A stretch of 64,000 nucleotides of DNA from Prorocentrum cordatum (GCA_963575745.1 CAUYUJ010000725.1:428501-492500), one strand, 5' to 3'. Shown: positions 42,785-55,373, numbered from the stretch's first letter. A program made the numbers and translations. Notes: a model not told the origin generated them from the letters alone.

Positions 42785-45511
42785 TGGGGACGCCGCCGCG
42801 ACACGCTCAGCAAACGTTTTCGACCGTAGCCTGGTTCCGACTTCCGAGTTCCATTTGGTGTCGCATGCGTGCAATCTCTTCCTCCCACCCTCTTCCCCCT
42901 CACCTTCCCTCGCTGCTGCCTCTGCTCTTCTGCGCGTGGCTCCCCGCCCCCCTCGCATCCTTTGCCCTCTTCCGCCCACTATCCCCCCCTTTCTTGTCGC
43001 TCACGCTGAGGAAGAGGACGGTGGATCAGGAGCCATTGGATCAGGAATCCAGGGTCTGCAGTCTGGTGGCACACACATTGAGGCGTGGCCCTGGGTACCA
43101 CCGCCGCCCTCATCAGAGAAAGAGTCCTCCAGGCTCCGAAGCCTCCTGGGCGCAGTCCTCAGACCAATGCCCCGATCGGGCAGCTGGTCATCACGCGAAG
43201 AGCGCGGCCGTCGTGGTTCCCGTGGGCGCCCGCGAAAAAATGCACCCGACTGGGAGGCCTCAAGCTTTCCCGTTGCAGAGCGTTTGCTCGAGGCCGGGCC
43301 CGGAGGATGGGCCAGAGCAAACCCAGGGTGCAGCAGCGATGTTTCAATTGGCCCTCCCGCCCGAGTTTCCGTCATCGCAAGGCCTTCTCATTATGTTTAG
43401 CAAAACTTGAATGCGCATACCCACCTTGAAACCATCATTATGGAACTGTGGAACTGCCGTTCGACTGGCATCCCCACTGCGAAAAGGGAAGTATCTGCAT
43501 TTTTTGAGCTCGACGAAAGCCAGTGGGTAGCGTGAGACAGTCTAAGGAGATGTTCAGCGAGAGCCCGTCATAAGGAGCAGCATTCGTCCGTCCGTGGCAT
43601 TGTTGCGCACGTTCTCTTTGTTCTTGCCATAAACGCAAGAGGTCTCAAGGGGACGCCCTCCGTCAGTGGAGCTGCTGTAACGGGTAATTGAGACGCTGTG
43701 TGCGGTGGTAAAGCGATAGCTGGATTTAGGCTAGGAGTGTCTGTCCACCGATGTAACAGTCGGCAGATGTAACGACGAGTGTTCGCGGCGCATTGGCGCA
43801 TTGTCGGGAACCATCTTGAAAATGACATTCCTCCATCCTCCTCCATACACGCTGGCGAATCTTCAGGGGAAACGGCCCGCCCGCCTTGCAGACACGGCCA
43901 TCGATGCGACGAGACGAGGATTTGTTCATAGGATCTCAAGAGAGGGGAAGGATGGAGGAGGATCGCGAATGACGGAATGACATACATGCAGAGGGAGGAG
44001 CGCAGGAGCAGCATGAGACCTTGGAAGAGGAACTGGAGGGCGAGGAAGGAGACGGAGGCAGAGCACTAGGAGGAACAGAGCAGGTGGACAAGCAGGGAAC
44101 GGCTGACGCTGGAGGAGGTGAAAAGGAGATAGGGGGAGGAGGAAAAGTATCAGGAGAAGGAGGGCTACGTACTCCGAGGACCTGGCACACCCTCAGAAGC
44201 AGCCCCGGAGGCTTTCAGGAGAATGACCCCCCCCCCGCGACGCCACCCGCGCAGTTGATAGATGTTTGGGATGGTAAGTGAATTTTTGGATCCGGCGTAA
44301 GTCCTGATGTTTGCCGCTGGGCGTTGGGAGTGCCCCGGGGTGGAGACGCAGGAGGAGGAGAAGAAGCAGAGTGAGGCGGGCGATTCCCTACCTGTATCCC
44401 GCGCTCCATCCTCGATCCCCGCACCGTCACGTTGCCATCGCCATCGCCCGTTCACCCATGAGCCCGTCACGGCGTGCGATGTCATGCCGAGGTTTGCCGC
44501 TGCGTCCGCCGAAGCGCAGTGCGGTGGCACGCTCTTGGGCTTGCCCCGTCTCCCCCCCCCCTCTCTCCCTCTCCTCCTCTGGCTCCTTCCTCCTTTCTCT
44601 CCCTCATCCTTCTCCTCTTCCGTCCTGCCCCCACGCGGGCCTTTTCGTCCAGGACTTGGCTCTGAATCATTCCTCCTCCTCATCCTCCTCACCCATCCTC
44701 GCACTCCCCCCGCATGTCTCGCCCTCCGTTGTCCTCCTCCCCCTATGTTCCACTTGCCCCCCTTCCCACTCATCCTCTCCTTCTGCATCACGGCCCATGG
44801 GCCGCCTGGCGGCGGTGGTTGCGGCGGCAGCCACGCTGACAGCGGGGAATGGCCAGACAGATCTGGCTCTGGACGAGGCTGCTGCCACGGCACCCAAGGC
44901 GCGCCGCCCTGCACGGGAAGGGTTGCTCCGGCTGGTGTGTGATACATGAGAGGAGGCGCAGGAGCTCTTTTAGCCGGGCGCATCCCTCAATTTGGGGATG
45001 TTTCTGAAGCGACCCACATTCATTGACGTGGAGCGGCGAGGCCCTGAATAGTGGCCCTGCCCCGAAGAACACAAACTACAGGAACTCACGATGTTGGATG
45101 CCTTCGTGGAATTGGTAGGGCGTTGGACCCCCCTCCCCACAAGTCTTGCGGCCCCTTCGGGGCCGCCCCTAGCGCTCCGCGCCTTGCAGAGGGGATGTGG
45201 GGACGGGGGCCCAGCGCTTCAGGAAATCCGCGCGGATGTGTGAAATTCTGCGATTGTGGAACACGCGGCGGGTGAATCGAAACAGTTCGTCGGCGTGGTC
45301 AGTACACATAAAAAGCAGGCCACGCTCACCGCAGATATCGCCTTCTCTCAACGGCCGACTCTTGGCGTGTCGTGTGGGTGCGCCAGACAGCGAGCACGGC
45401 AGGCCTGTGGACCAGGAGACGTGGAAGATGTTGCTACGGACAGAGACGCAAGGAGTTTTGGATACATTGCCCCAGTGAGCACGTAGGAAGCAGCATGAGC
45501 GCAGGAAGAAA
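42785..45511. other. No gene recognised
   Basis: 44000-44160 is GGA/GAA-rich and 44540-44790 is CTC/TCC-rich. Open frames near 42855-43400 and 44307-44949 are Pro/Ser-rich without motifs. 45150-45175 has CGGCCCC/GGGGCCG arms. Confidence 0.5.
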
Positions 45512-45514
45512 ACT

Positions 45515-45643
45515 GGGCCCATTACGCAGACAGCCGTGCGTAAGCTTTTTGCGTAAGGTCGCGCGTGACCGCCCTCTTACCCACGCGGTGTGCCACGCTG
45601 GCGGCTTGCGTAAGCCGCGGCTTGCGTAAGCCGCGTAATGCCC
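45515..45643. mobile_element. MITE-like element with terminal inverted repeats
   Basis: 129 bp. It starts GGGCCCATTACGC and ends GCGTAATGCCC, which are inverted repeats apart from two extra C. Both sides are flanked by ACT (45512-45514 and 45644-45646), a possible 3-bp target-site duplication. The interior holds GGCTTGCGTAAGCCGC twice. No coding capacity. TIR and 3-bp duplication recall PIF/Harbinger-type elements; that is inference. Confidence 0.6.
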
Positions 45644-45779
45644 ACTTGTCCTTGTTGCCCAGATGGCATCGCATGACGGCTTCGTAGTGGATGCTGCGCG
45701 GGGCGTTCCAGTCATTGTTTCACGGACACCGAAGCGATAACCAATTCCATTTGAAACGTGCATTCTCTGCAAGCGCAGC

Positions 45780-46003
45780 GGTCTGTTTGTCTGTGTGTGT
45801 GCTTGTGTGTGTATGTTCGTGTGTGTGTGTGTGCGTGCGTGTGTTTGTGTGTGGGTGTGGGTGTGGGTGTGGGTGTGAGTGTGGGTGCGGGTGCGGGTGC
45901 GGGTGGGGTGGGTGGGTGAAGTGTGTGGAGAGTGTGTGTGGAGAGTGTGTGGAGAGTGTGTGCGTTTGTGTGTGTGCGTTTGTGTGTGTGTGTGTCTGTG
46001 TGT

Positions 46004-46096
<93 letters not shown>

Positions 46097-46930
46097 GGGG
46101 GTCGTGTGTATGTGTTTGTGTGTGTGTGTCCGTGTCTATGTGTATATGTGTCTCTTTACTCTGTGCCTCTGTGTGTCTGTGCCTGTGTCTGGGTCTGTGT
46201 GTCTGAGTCTGTGTGCCTGTGTCTGTGTCTGTATGTATGTGTCTGTGTCTATGTCTGTGTCTGTGCGTGTGTGTGAGCTTCTGACTGGCCTGGCCGCGAC
46301 CTCGCGCTTTGTACTCTTTATGACTTCGCCTCGTCGCCACGCGCGAGGCCGTTTCCGCCAAAAAGTGTGTATGCGTGTGTGTGTGTATGCGTGTGTGTGT
46401 GTGTGTGTTTGTGTGTTTTCGTGTGTGTGAGTACGTGTGTGTGTGTGTGTGTGTGTGTGTGTTGCGTTGTATGTCGTGAGTGATGGCTGCCGCTCCCTAG
46501 GATGGCACGCGCGGCGGTCCAAAGCGATCCCGCTTGAGGGCCTGGCCGCGCGCGCCCGCTCCCGCCGCTCTTCGACTTGCTCCGCCCCGTCGATGCGCGC
46601 GAGACCGCGACCGCCAAAATGTGTGTGGGCATGTGTGTGTTTGCGTGTGTGCGTGCATGCGCCCCTCTTTCAGAATGCTGCCGCACTTTGACGCTGCGCC
46701 TGTCTTGCTTCTTGCACCGCACACCTCCACTTGCCGCCACGTTTCCTCTCTCCCCCCCGTTGCGGCCTACCGCGAGTGACCCAGCCAAATTCCTGGTCCC
46801 CCCGCTCCGTGATCTGGCCCGGCCGCGTGTGTTCTCCCGCTCGATTGCTTACGCCGCGCCGCCGCACGCGTGGCCGCGACGCCAAAACGTGTGTGTGTGC
46901 GTGTGTGTGTGCATGCGCGCTGCCTGGTTG
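45780..46930. repeat. GT-rich region with a ~255-268-bp macrosatellite
   Basis: 45785-46290 is mostly GT/GTGTCT repeats, with a pure GT run at about 46009-46093. From 46290, units built as TGGCCGCG, then GCCAAAA, then GTGTGTG recur with GCCAAAA at 46357, 46613 and 46881. Each unit carries its own GT tract. Confidence 0.75.
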
Positions 46931-47395
46931 CGTTGCACGAAGCGGCTTGCCTTCATAGCCAGAGCGCTAAGTGCATACAATCAGCCAAACAAACATATGA
47001 CGTGTGCCTGCTTGCCACAGATACACACGGCGTGGACACACGACCAGGCCCGTAGCGTGAAGAACATCATCACAAATAATGTTGCCGTGTGACACGTTGC
47101 TGGGTATCGTGTGGTTCGGTTTGAGCATGCACGCACACACGCCCCTTGCTTCAACAGGCTTAAGCGCGCTGCCGGGCAATAAGCACGAACGCGTTGCCCC
47201 CGCATGCGGCAGTAGTACGCGCGCTGCTCATGGCATGTCGCGACCAGCGTTCACGTGCAAGACATGGCACGTGCACGCACACGCACACGCACACACCGTG
47301 AATACATTGCGTGGACGGAAGTGCCGCATTTGCGCTCTGTTGGGTTCGCGTTTGCTTCCCCGCTGTGGGGTCGCAGCGCTTGACGCTGCAATATG
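46931..47395. other. No gene recognised
   Basis: 47263-47297 is a short CACGCACACG repeat. Remaining sequence shows no protein features. Confidence 0.5.
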
Positions 47396-48000
47396 TTAGC
47401 GTCGTGCCGTCGTGCTTGCTTCGCCCTGTCCAGTCGCGCCCTCCCTTTCGCACCCAACACCTCTTCCACCCCTCGCCCGCCCGGAGCCACCGTCGTACAC
47501 CTGGCCGCCGTTCACGAACTGGGACTGCGTCGGAGGCCCGCCCGCGCTGACATCTTGCAGCCGCGTTCGGAAACCGATTTCAGCCCACAGCCAATCTAGC
47601 AAAGGAGGAAGAGAAAGGACTTGACATTGCTCCGACGTGTGCATGTTTTCCGGCAGCGACCATCGAGGATCATGTTGGGTCTTCCTGCGGTAGAATAATG
47701 AGCGCACGAAGCCAAACATTGCACGGGAAATGGACGTCCCAACGATGGCGCGAGGATGCCTCGGAAGGTTTAGAATCATGATGGGACACATCGTCACTGT
47801 TTCACCAGCTCTGTCACTGCCACATTCAGGGTGGAAAGTTTCACTATCGATCTCGACGATCGTCCCCGAGTTTTTTCAGGGCCAAAAGTTGCAGATGTCA
47901 TGCGAGTGTGCCTCGCGCATTGTGTCAGATCCGATTCGGTTTCTTCATCGATCGGGCAATCTTCCGATTTCTGCATCGTTGCGAATGCCCGTGCCGTCAC
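47396..48000 (-). other. Possible decayed or exonic coding sequence, minus strand
   Basis: Two adjacent minus-strand frames look protein-like. 48000 to 47794 gives MQKSEDCPIDEETESDLTQC and SIVKLSTLNVAVTELVKQ. 47797 onward gives PIMILNLPRHPRAIVGTSIS, RAMFGFVRSLFYRRKTQHDP and PLLDWLWAEIGFRTRLQDV. They join with a single frame change around 47795. The residue mix is unlike the low-complexity surroundings, but I recognise no family. Confidence 0.25.
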
Positions 48001-48724
48001 AGGCCCACTCCGCTCCCCCCCTGCATCCCCACGGGAAGAAGGCCCAGACTCGGTTCAGTTTGGTTATCTCTCCCATTTCTCATCCCGTTATCCTTTTCCC
48101 ATCTGGGCGGCAGTAGGCTGGCGGGCTGGCTGATGGGATCGCTATGTCCAGTATTTTTTCTCTCCCCAGCTTTTGTTCGCCCAAGGGCTGCCTTGAAACA
48201 TTTGCTTGTCTGTCGGGTGACTGCGTCACTGGATTGCGAAGATGGAGTTCGGGCTCTGGATCCGTCATCCTCTTACTCTGCCAGCTCCGTCTCTCCCCAC
48301 GCCTCTGCCCGAACTCTTGACAGCGTCGTGCTCGCCGCCATCGCCGTGCAAGTTATTCGTAGTTCCATGGTTCTCATTCTGCCCATTTCTCCCACGTGTG
48401 CATCTCCTAGTCTCTCCTGTTTTCTCTCTCATTCCGTCCTCCCTTCAACGTTCAGTTCCTCCCCCTCCTTGTGTTCCTCCCTTCATGCGCCGAGTTCCAC
48501 CCACTCGTCCAGCCTTGTCTGACTGTCTTCCTGCTTTTCATGGAGTCCCCGTGCTCGTGGAATAGGGGCGTTCCGCATGCCTCTTTCGTCCTTCCATGGC
48601 TTGGTTGGCCCTGAATCACTGTCTCTCCGATTGGGCGTGGAAGCCAGCGATACGTCCACACAGTGCTTGCACGAAGGGGCCCTTATTCCCTGTCTTAAGG
48701 AAAATTGTTTGGGTATTGCAGATG
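48001..48724. other. No gene recognised
   Basis: 48380-48520 is pyrimidine-rich. Ser/Pro-rich frames follow composition. Confidence 0.5.
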
Positions 48725-48729
48725 TTCGG

Positions 48730-49020
48730 GTGGTTCCCGCCCTTGGGCGCCTCGTGGGCGCCTCGTGGGCGTCACGCGCTCGAGGGATATGCCGAGGGTT
48801 CGCGTGGTGCCCGCTCGTCGGCAACTCGTGGGCGCCCCGCACTCGGGGCGTATGTCGAGGTCTCGCCTGCCGCCCGCCCCTGGGCGCGCCCCGCGCTGGG
48901 GGGGGGGTGGGCCAGGGTGTCGCCTGGTACCCGCCCGTGGGCGCCTCGTGGGCGCCCTGCGCTGGGGACATCTGCCAAGGTTCCGCTTGGTGCCCGCCCC
49001 TATGCGCGTCTTGGGTGCTC
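48730..49020 (+). repeat. Tandem minisatellite, ~62-71-bp units (4-5 copies)
   Basis: TGGTNCCCGCCC-type starts near 48732, 48803, 48865, 48926 and 48988, each followed by GGGCGCCTCGTGGGCGCC and GGGGCATATGCCGAGG-like blocks. Confidence 0.8.
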
Positions 49021-49069
49021 CTCCCAGCTTGCACCGCAGAGACATCACCTCCACCACCATGGCGTGCAC

Positions 49070-49310
49070 CACGTGTTTTGCAACACCTAGCTTGCAACAC
49101 TTAGCTTGCACCGCAAAGCTTACACCACACAGCTTCCGCCACACAGCTTACACAACATAGCTTACACCACCTAACGTATGCCACATAGCGTGCATCACGC
49201 AGACTGCACACCATACCTTTCACCACGTAGGTTACCACATAGGTTGCGCCGCGTAGCTTACACTACATAGGTTGCACATCATGGCTTGCACCACATAGCT
49301 TGCACCTCGT
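49070..49310 (+). repeat. Minisatellite of ~14-bp CACCACATAGCTTA units
   Basis: At least 14 imperfect units (for example CACCACACAGCTT, CACAACATAGCTTA, CACCACATAGCTTG). Confidence 0.85.
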
Positions 49311-49716
49311 TGGTTCTCTTTTCAAAAGAATACTCTACGACCTCCTCCTCCGCGGGCTTGTTGGATTTCAACTTAACCTCAACAGGATTACTCCGACGGG
49401 GGGGCCCAGCATGAGCAGCTGCCAAACTCATGTGGAAGTGCACCTCATCGTCGTCCTTGTCGATGCGGAGTCTTTTTGTCCTCTGTCTTTCCTTCTGCCG
49501 CCCTGAAGGAAGCCCCCTCTCCTTTTCTTCATCCTCCTCCGCCTCCTCCCACTCCCTTGGAGCCCCAAAGTGACGACAGTTACAACATTCGGATAAACCG
49601 TTGCGATTCGAACACGGAGGCGGGGACCCCTATGGAGAGGGCCCCGGCTCGAGATTGTAGTGGCTTCCGGCCAGTGCCGCCGATCCGGGGCGCTCCGGGT
49701 GCCTGTGGAAATGAAC
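49311..49716. other. No gene recognised
   Basis: No recognisable protein, RNA or repeat. Confidence 0.5.
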
Positions 49717-50150
<434 letters not shown>

Positions 50151-50690
50151 TGGGTTGCAGGGGGGGGGGTCTGCTCTGCAGGGGGGGTCCGCTCGGCAGA
50201 GGGAGGGACTGCAGGGGAGAGGGGGGGTCCGCTCTGCAGGGGGGGGGGGGCTGCAGGAGGGGGGGTCTGCTCTGCAGGGGGGGGGGTGCAGGGGAGGGGG
50301 GGGGGTCCGCTCTGCAGGGGGGCGGGGCTGCACGGGGGGGGGTCCGCTCTGCAGAGGGGGTGTGGGGGGGGGGGGCTGCAGAGGGGGGAGGGGTCCGCTC
50401 TGCAGGGGGAGGGGGTGCAGGAGGGGGGTCTGCTCTGCACGGGGGGGGGGTGCAGAGGAGGGGGGGGGGTCGCTCTGCAGGGTGGGGGGCTGCAGGGGGG
50501 AGGTCCGCTTGTCTGCTCTGCAGGGGGGGGGTGCAGGGGAGGGGGGGAGGGTCTGCTCTGCAGGGGGGGGGGCTGCAGGGGGGGGGTCCGCTTTGCAGGG
50601 GGGGGGGGGCTGGACTGCAGGAGGGGGGGGGGGAGGGCGCTCTGCAGGGGGGGGGTCGCTCTGGAGGGGGGGGTGCGAAGCACTGAAATA
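50151..50690 (+). repeat. G-run minisatellite with GTCYGCTCTGCAG motif
   Basis: About 12 imperfect units of a run of 5-12 G followed by TCCGCTCTGCAG or TCTGCTCTGCAG, some with an extra GGGGCTGCAG. Strong G-quadruplex potential on this strand. Confidence 0.9.
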
Positions 50691-51236
50691 GGTCGGAAAT
50701 CAGGTCCCCCCCCTCCCTGCGAAGCACTGAATTAGGTCGGTCATGAGGTCCCCCCCCCCGCAGAGCGAAGCTTGAGCGAGCTCAAGCCCACGCTCTCAGA
50801 AACTCACACGCCGGATCGGTGGATTTCCCCGCGATTCACTCACAGACGAACTTCCCCGCGATTCACTCACATACGATATTCCCGCTTGAAATGTCATGCA
50901 GGTTCAGGCCTGAGGAGCCCAAAGGCGACGACTGAGACATGATTTGGATGAGACGCTCCGGTTCAAACTGTTGAAAATCACTGCTGCCACATCCACCGGC
51001 CTCCCTTCCCGACGCCGCTTTCCGCTACAAGCCTTCCCGACGCTAGGACGGATGGAGGGCTTAGCCTCTTTTGACTTGCCTGCCGCAAGGCAGCACCGCT
51101 TGTGGTGAACAAGCACATCACATCGACACTGGTAGCGGAGCTACCGCCGAGCGGGTTCGATCCACGGCACGGAGTGCCGCCGCGAAGGTCGTGGCGGAGG
51201 AGCCTCAGCGAGGCCCGACCCCACCGGGGAACGAGC
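50691..51236. other. No gene recognised
   Basis: GCGAAGCACTGAAATAGGTCGG is partly repeated at 50684 and 50719. 50830-50875 duplicates TTCCCCGCGATTCACTCACA. Otherwise featureless. Confidence 0.5.
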
Positions 51237-52860
51237 ATGTCCTCAGTAAGGGACATGGGCATTTGGGCAGTAGCAGATCGAGCCCTCGCACGGCGTGCGG
51301 AGGAAGGGGGCAGTCCCCGGGCCAGTGGCCCCGAAGAAGACGATTGTTTCCGATCGGCCGACGACGGTACGTGGGCCGACCGCGGCACGCTGCCATTGCG
51401 GCGCGCGTCGGAGGAGCCACCCGCGGCGCGGGAGGCTCCCGGGGACGAGGCGTGGCGCTACTACGGCGGATTGGACTCGTGGAGTGACTGGGGCACTCAC
51501 GGACTCTTTTGGCGTGAGTGGGGGAGTTCCTTGTCCGAGGAGCAGGGGCGCCGTGGCCCCCGCAGACCAGAACCGGACGTGGCGCCCGCCCGGCGCGGGT
51601 GGACAGCGGAGGCCAGGGCCGACCCGGGTCGGGGTCGGACGTCCAGTGAACGGTCGGAGACTTGGAGCTGAGACGGCTGGTGAGCCGTCGGCGGAGCTGT
51701 CGGAGACGGAGACAGGCGCGACTGGGGAGGCGAGAAGTACGTCCCCGAGTGAGGCGGCACATTGGTGCCGCTCCGTCGCTCCGTACCTACGAGCGCCAGG
51801 TGAAGGCTTTCGGAGCTGAACACTGCGATCCCGCCCCGGCGGCGGGGCGGTCGGCTGCTCTCCAGGCTCAGGGGGGGCGATGGAGCGAAGATGGGGAACT
51901 TCGACCCCGAGGCCCTCGCCGTGCCCGACGGCGCGCAGGAGTTCCTGTGCTACTTGCACAGCGAGCGCGGCAGGGAACGCTGAAGGTTGGCGCGCTGGTG
52001 GACGAGCGAGACGAAGATCCGTGAGCTCGAGGCGGCCATGGACGAGCCTCTGAACTCTGAACAAACACATGAAGGCGCACTAGTTCCTCAAGAAGCTCGA
52101 GCGGGAGGCGACGTGGAGAGCCAGATCACCACGGGCGCTGGCAACGAGCTCGTATACGAGAAGCTGCGGGGCTCCGCCAAGGCGTGCCTGCCCCGCGCAT
52201 CGATGCCGCGGAGGACGTCAGCCCTGCCGCCGAGAGCGGGCGGCGGAGGCGGAGTCCATCGAGAGCACCCGAACCGGGCCCGTCGAAGGCCAGGGCGGGC
52301 CGCGGGCCGCGGCGGGGTCGCGCCGCACACGCAGTGCGCGGTGGCCAGGAGGGCGACCCCGACGACGCCGCGGAGGACGGCGGCGAGCGGCCCGAAGACG
52401 CAAAGCACGACGAGGAGATGGATTCCGTGGACGATCAGGGGCCAGAAGCCAGAAGAAGCGACCGAGCACGAACAGGTTCCTGAGGAGCTACTGGCCTTCC
52501 TGGCGGATAGCACCGCGATGGTGACCCAGGCAAAGAAGGCCCGCGCCGAGGCAGAGGAGGCGCGCGACCTCGACCGCGGCGGCGCAAATGGGATGCAGCG
52601 GCGCCAATGCAGAGCGGGCCAAGAGGCTCAAACAGAATCTTCCGCGCAAGCGCTGCGGACGTCTGGGTCGCTGGAAAGGCGACCAGGAGCGCCCGAGGGC
52701 CCCTGGCGAGGACGGGGGAAGAGCGGCGGCTGCGGTGAGCCAGCCCGTCGGCGACGCGGAGCTGACAAACGTGGAGGGGCCCGCGTTGGCGGGCCCACTG
52801 AGCGCGTTGATCGCCGAGACTGGAGACGAGCTGCGGCCAGTTGTGGTCGACGCGGCGCGC
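51237..52860 (+). pseudogene. copia-type gag of a second family, decayed
   Basis: The first frame (51237-51671) gives GDEAWRYYGGLDSWSDWGTH. Then, across frames, TYERQVKAF (about 51786), NFDPEALAVPDGAQEFLCYL (51899) and VYEKLRGSAKACLP (about 52152) fit the capsid region of a dinoflagellate copia gag pattern I recall. EEARDLDRGG leads to RAKRLKQNLPRKRCGRLGRW (52617), a degraded zinc knuckle that keeps C-G-x-x-G-x-W but has lost its first Cys. Very GC-rich. Many indels. Confidence 0.5.
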
Positions 52861-53345
52861 GCCGAGTCCGCGGCTGGCCCCCCCGCGGCGCAGGCGGCTG
52901 TCGTCGCGCGTCAAGAAGTCGCGGGGCTACGAGCTCACCGTCGCGAAGGAGCGCGAGCCCTGTCGGCTCGGGCCAGGCGGCGCGATTTACAGCAACGCGG
53001 CGGTGTTTGCACCCGTGGAACGGGGTGGCAAGGGAGTCGCGGTCCGCTTCGGCTCCGCGGACGAGGGCGCGCCTCTGTTGATCTCGGGCGGCGCCCCGAA
53101 GAAGCTGGAGGTGCGCGCCCGCGCGGCGGAGGGCGGGGTCGCCCGAGGCGCGGTCGAAAGGGGCCGATTGCCGCTCAAGGAGCTGAGCTCGGGGCACGCG
53201 GCGACGTCTGCCCTCGGCCGCGGGTCGCCGGGGCCCGGCGCGGGAGCTGGCGAGGCGGCGGGCCAGTGGCCGAGCGGCGCCGAGGTCGCTTTCTACGGGC
53301 GCAGCCCGTCACCCGAGGGCGCGCGCCGCGGGCACTACGCAGGCG
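52861..53345 (+). pseudogene. copia-type aspartic protease-like segment, decayed
   Basis: VVDAARAESAAGPP (about 52838) sits where the protease active-site D-T/S-A is expected; here it reads D-A-A. RGYELTVAKEREPCRLGPGG (about 52920), then FAPVERGGKGVAVRFGSADE and APLLISGGAPKKLEV (about 53070), fit the continuing protease-like fold of this family, and LPLKELSSGHA closes it. Would process gag-pol. The lost Thr/Ser makes activity unlikely. Confidence 0.45.
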
Positions 53346-55373
53346 GGGCCCGTGCCGACGACGGACGAGACGAGGCCGCGGGGCGCGGGCAAAACGAGAC
53401 CGCGGCGACGGCGGCGACCGCAGCCCCTCTCGGCTCGAGATTCCCGCGACAGCGAGCTGGTGAGATCCCCGGCGGAAAAGGCACTCGCGCGCGAGCGGGC
53501 GCCGCCGCGGTGCCCGACGGTCGCGCAGTGCCGCGCCGGGGCGGCGCGAGGGATACTGGCTCTGCAGATGGTCTTCTTGGTTTGGATGGCTTGGTTCCAG
53601 GATCTCCTGGTGGGATCCCAGGACAAGGAAGTGGGGGCCCTCCGGCAGAGGGAAAGCCGCGCTCGAAGCATCTGGCAGATGCGCGAGGCCAAGCTGGCGC
53701 CGATGGCGCTGCAGGAGCTGGGGCGGCGTCGCGATCGAGAGGAAGGAAGTGGAGACCGCTGGCCAACTGAGGCTTGCGCCTCGGGGCAGGAAGGGCGCCT
53801 CCCAGGAGGGAAAGGTGGCGGGGGGCAATCCGCGAACCGCCCTGCCGATGGGGCCGACAATAATGGCGTTGGCGAAGCCGCGGGAAGAGGCTGCGATCGG
53901 AGAGATCGGGCTGACGAGAGCGGACGGGCGCAACGAAACAAAGGGGAACTCACCCGAGACGCCAGGCAGCGCGCGAGCGACGCACGAGCGGAGACAGTGG
54001 ACCCCGGCCACAGGGCCGAGGCCGAGGAGCCCGACCCCCAAGAGGGAGTCCACAAAGATAACAAGGGAAGCGCCCATGGAGGTGGACTCTTGGGAGGGGC
54101 CCTCGGCCCCCTGTGGCGCCGCGACGGGGGCCCGCGCGACGCGGCCAGCGCTGGCCGCCATGGGGGCCAGTTGGGCTGGAAGGGGGGCGGCGTCCCCCCG
54201 GGGCCGGCGCCTGACAGGGCAGGCCGCCAAGCAGGTCAGGGAGGATGCGGGGCGCTGCTCGCGACCGTCGCATTCGCCGCGGGCGTTGTCGGAGACTGGG
54301 AGCGCCAGACCAGCGTCGGCCAAAGGGCCCAACGGCGCTGGGGTGCCGATCGAGCGGGCGCGGCGGAGCCCTTCATCAGTGGCTTGGGCGAGGTCAGTCG
54401 CATAGGATCGAAGAATGGCCGGCGGCGCCTGCGGCCGTGCAACACGACGTGCGACGGGGAACTCAGTCGGAAAGAGAATCGAGACGCCGCCTTGGCGATG
54501 TTGGCGCAGGTAAGACCCGGGCCGGCGGTGGTCGAGATTCCAAGCGGAGGCTCGACGGCAACGAAGTCCCGGCTAGCGGGACGCAGCGCGGATCGGCGGA
54601 GACATCGACTCTACCGAGGGCACCGGCGAGCACTGGGGGACTTCGCGCTGAGGCCGGGTGGTCGAGACTCTCAGGAGGGGCTCGGAGGCTGCGCGCTGGT
54701 CCGGGACGCCAGTCCCACCCTGGCGCCGTCCGCCAAACCGTCGGTCGAGACGGCGCGCGGCGGCCCGCGTGACTCGCTGGGTCGGCGGGGCGAAGGCGCT
54801 GCGCAGAATTCGAGTTGGTGGGCCACCGACTGCGCGGATATCGGCGCCGAAGTCCGGATGGAGTGCGCTGTCGTCAAGACAGGGGGCGGCCCGGCCGGCT
54901 TGTTGCAGGCGCGGCGGCGCCCGATGGCACTTCGGATCTTGCGTGGACTGCGACAGTTCTTCCGAGATTCAGAGCCGGAAAGGATCAGTCGGCTCAGACG
55001 GTCCCGCGTCAGATCGCGCCAGCACGAAGCCCGGGGGGGCGGAGTCCCCCGTTTCCTGCTGCCCTACGACCACGACAGCAGAAGACAGCGAGGCAGCCAC
55101 CCCGGACGGAATCGCGCTCCAACTTCCCGACGCGACGACGGGAAAGACCATGGCAAAGCGCATGGCGACAGAACCCCAGCGGATCCTGAGGAGGCTGCGC
55201 ATCAACGCAGGGGACGCCAGTCCGGACGACTTGCACGCGGCGAAAGAAGGGGGGCCCGAAGTGGCCGTTGCCAGTGCCAAGGCGACGTGGTGTACAAGCT
55301 GCGCCGAGCGGCCGCGCAAACGACCCCTTCGCCCCGCCAGTCTGCGCGAGGGCGATATGACGTTCAACTAGGT
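53346..55373 (+). other. Downstream region of second copia family, no domain recognised
   Basis: GC-rich open frames (one of 676 codons, 53352-55382; another 53749-54405) with Arg/Gly/Ala bias. MVFLVWMAWFQDLLVGSQDK (53568) is the only unusual stretch. The long frame follows the base composition and I do not call it a gene. Probably the eroded linker downstream of the protease. Confidence 0.35.

Noticed and set aside
45691-46430. Cys/Val-rich frames of 170-210 codons
   Set aside because: Translations of GT dinucleotide repeats.
48730-49310. CRISPR-like array
   Set aside because: Units are contiguous tandem repeats without unique spacers, and the genome is eukaryotic.
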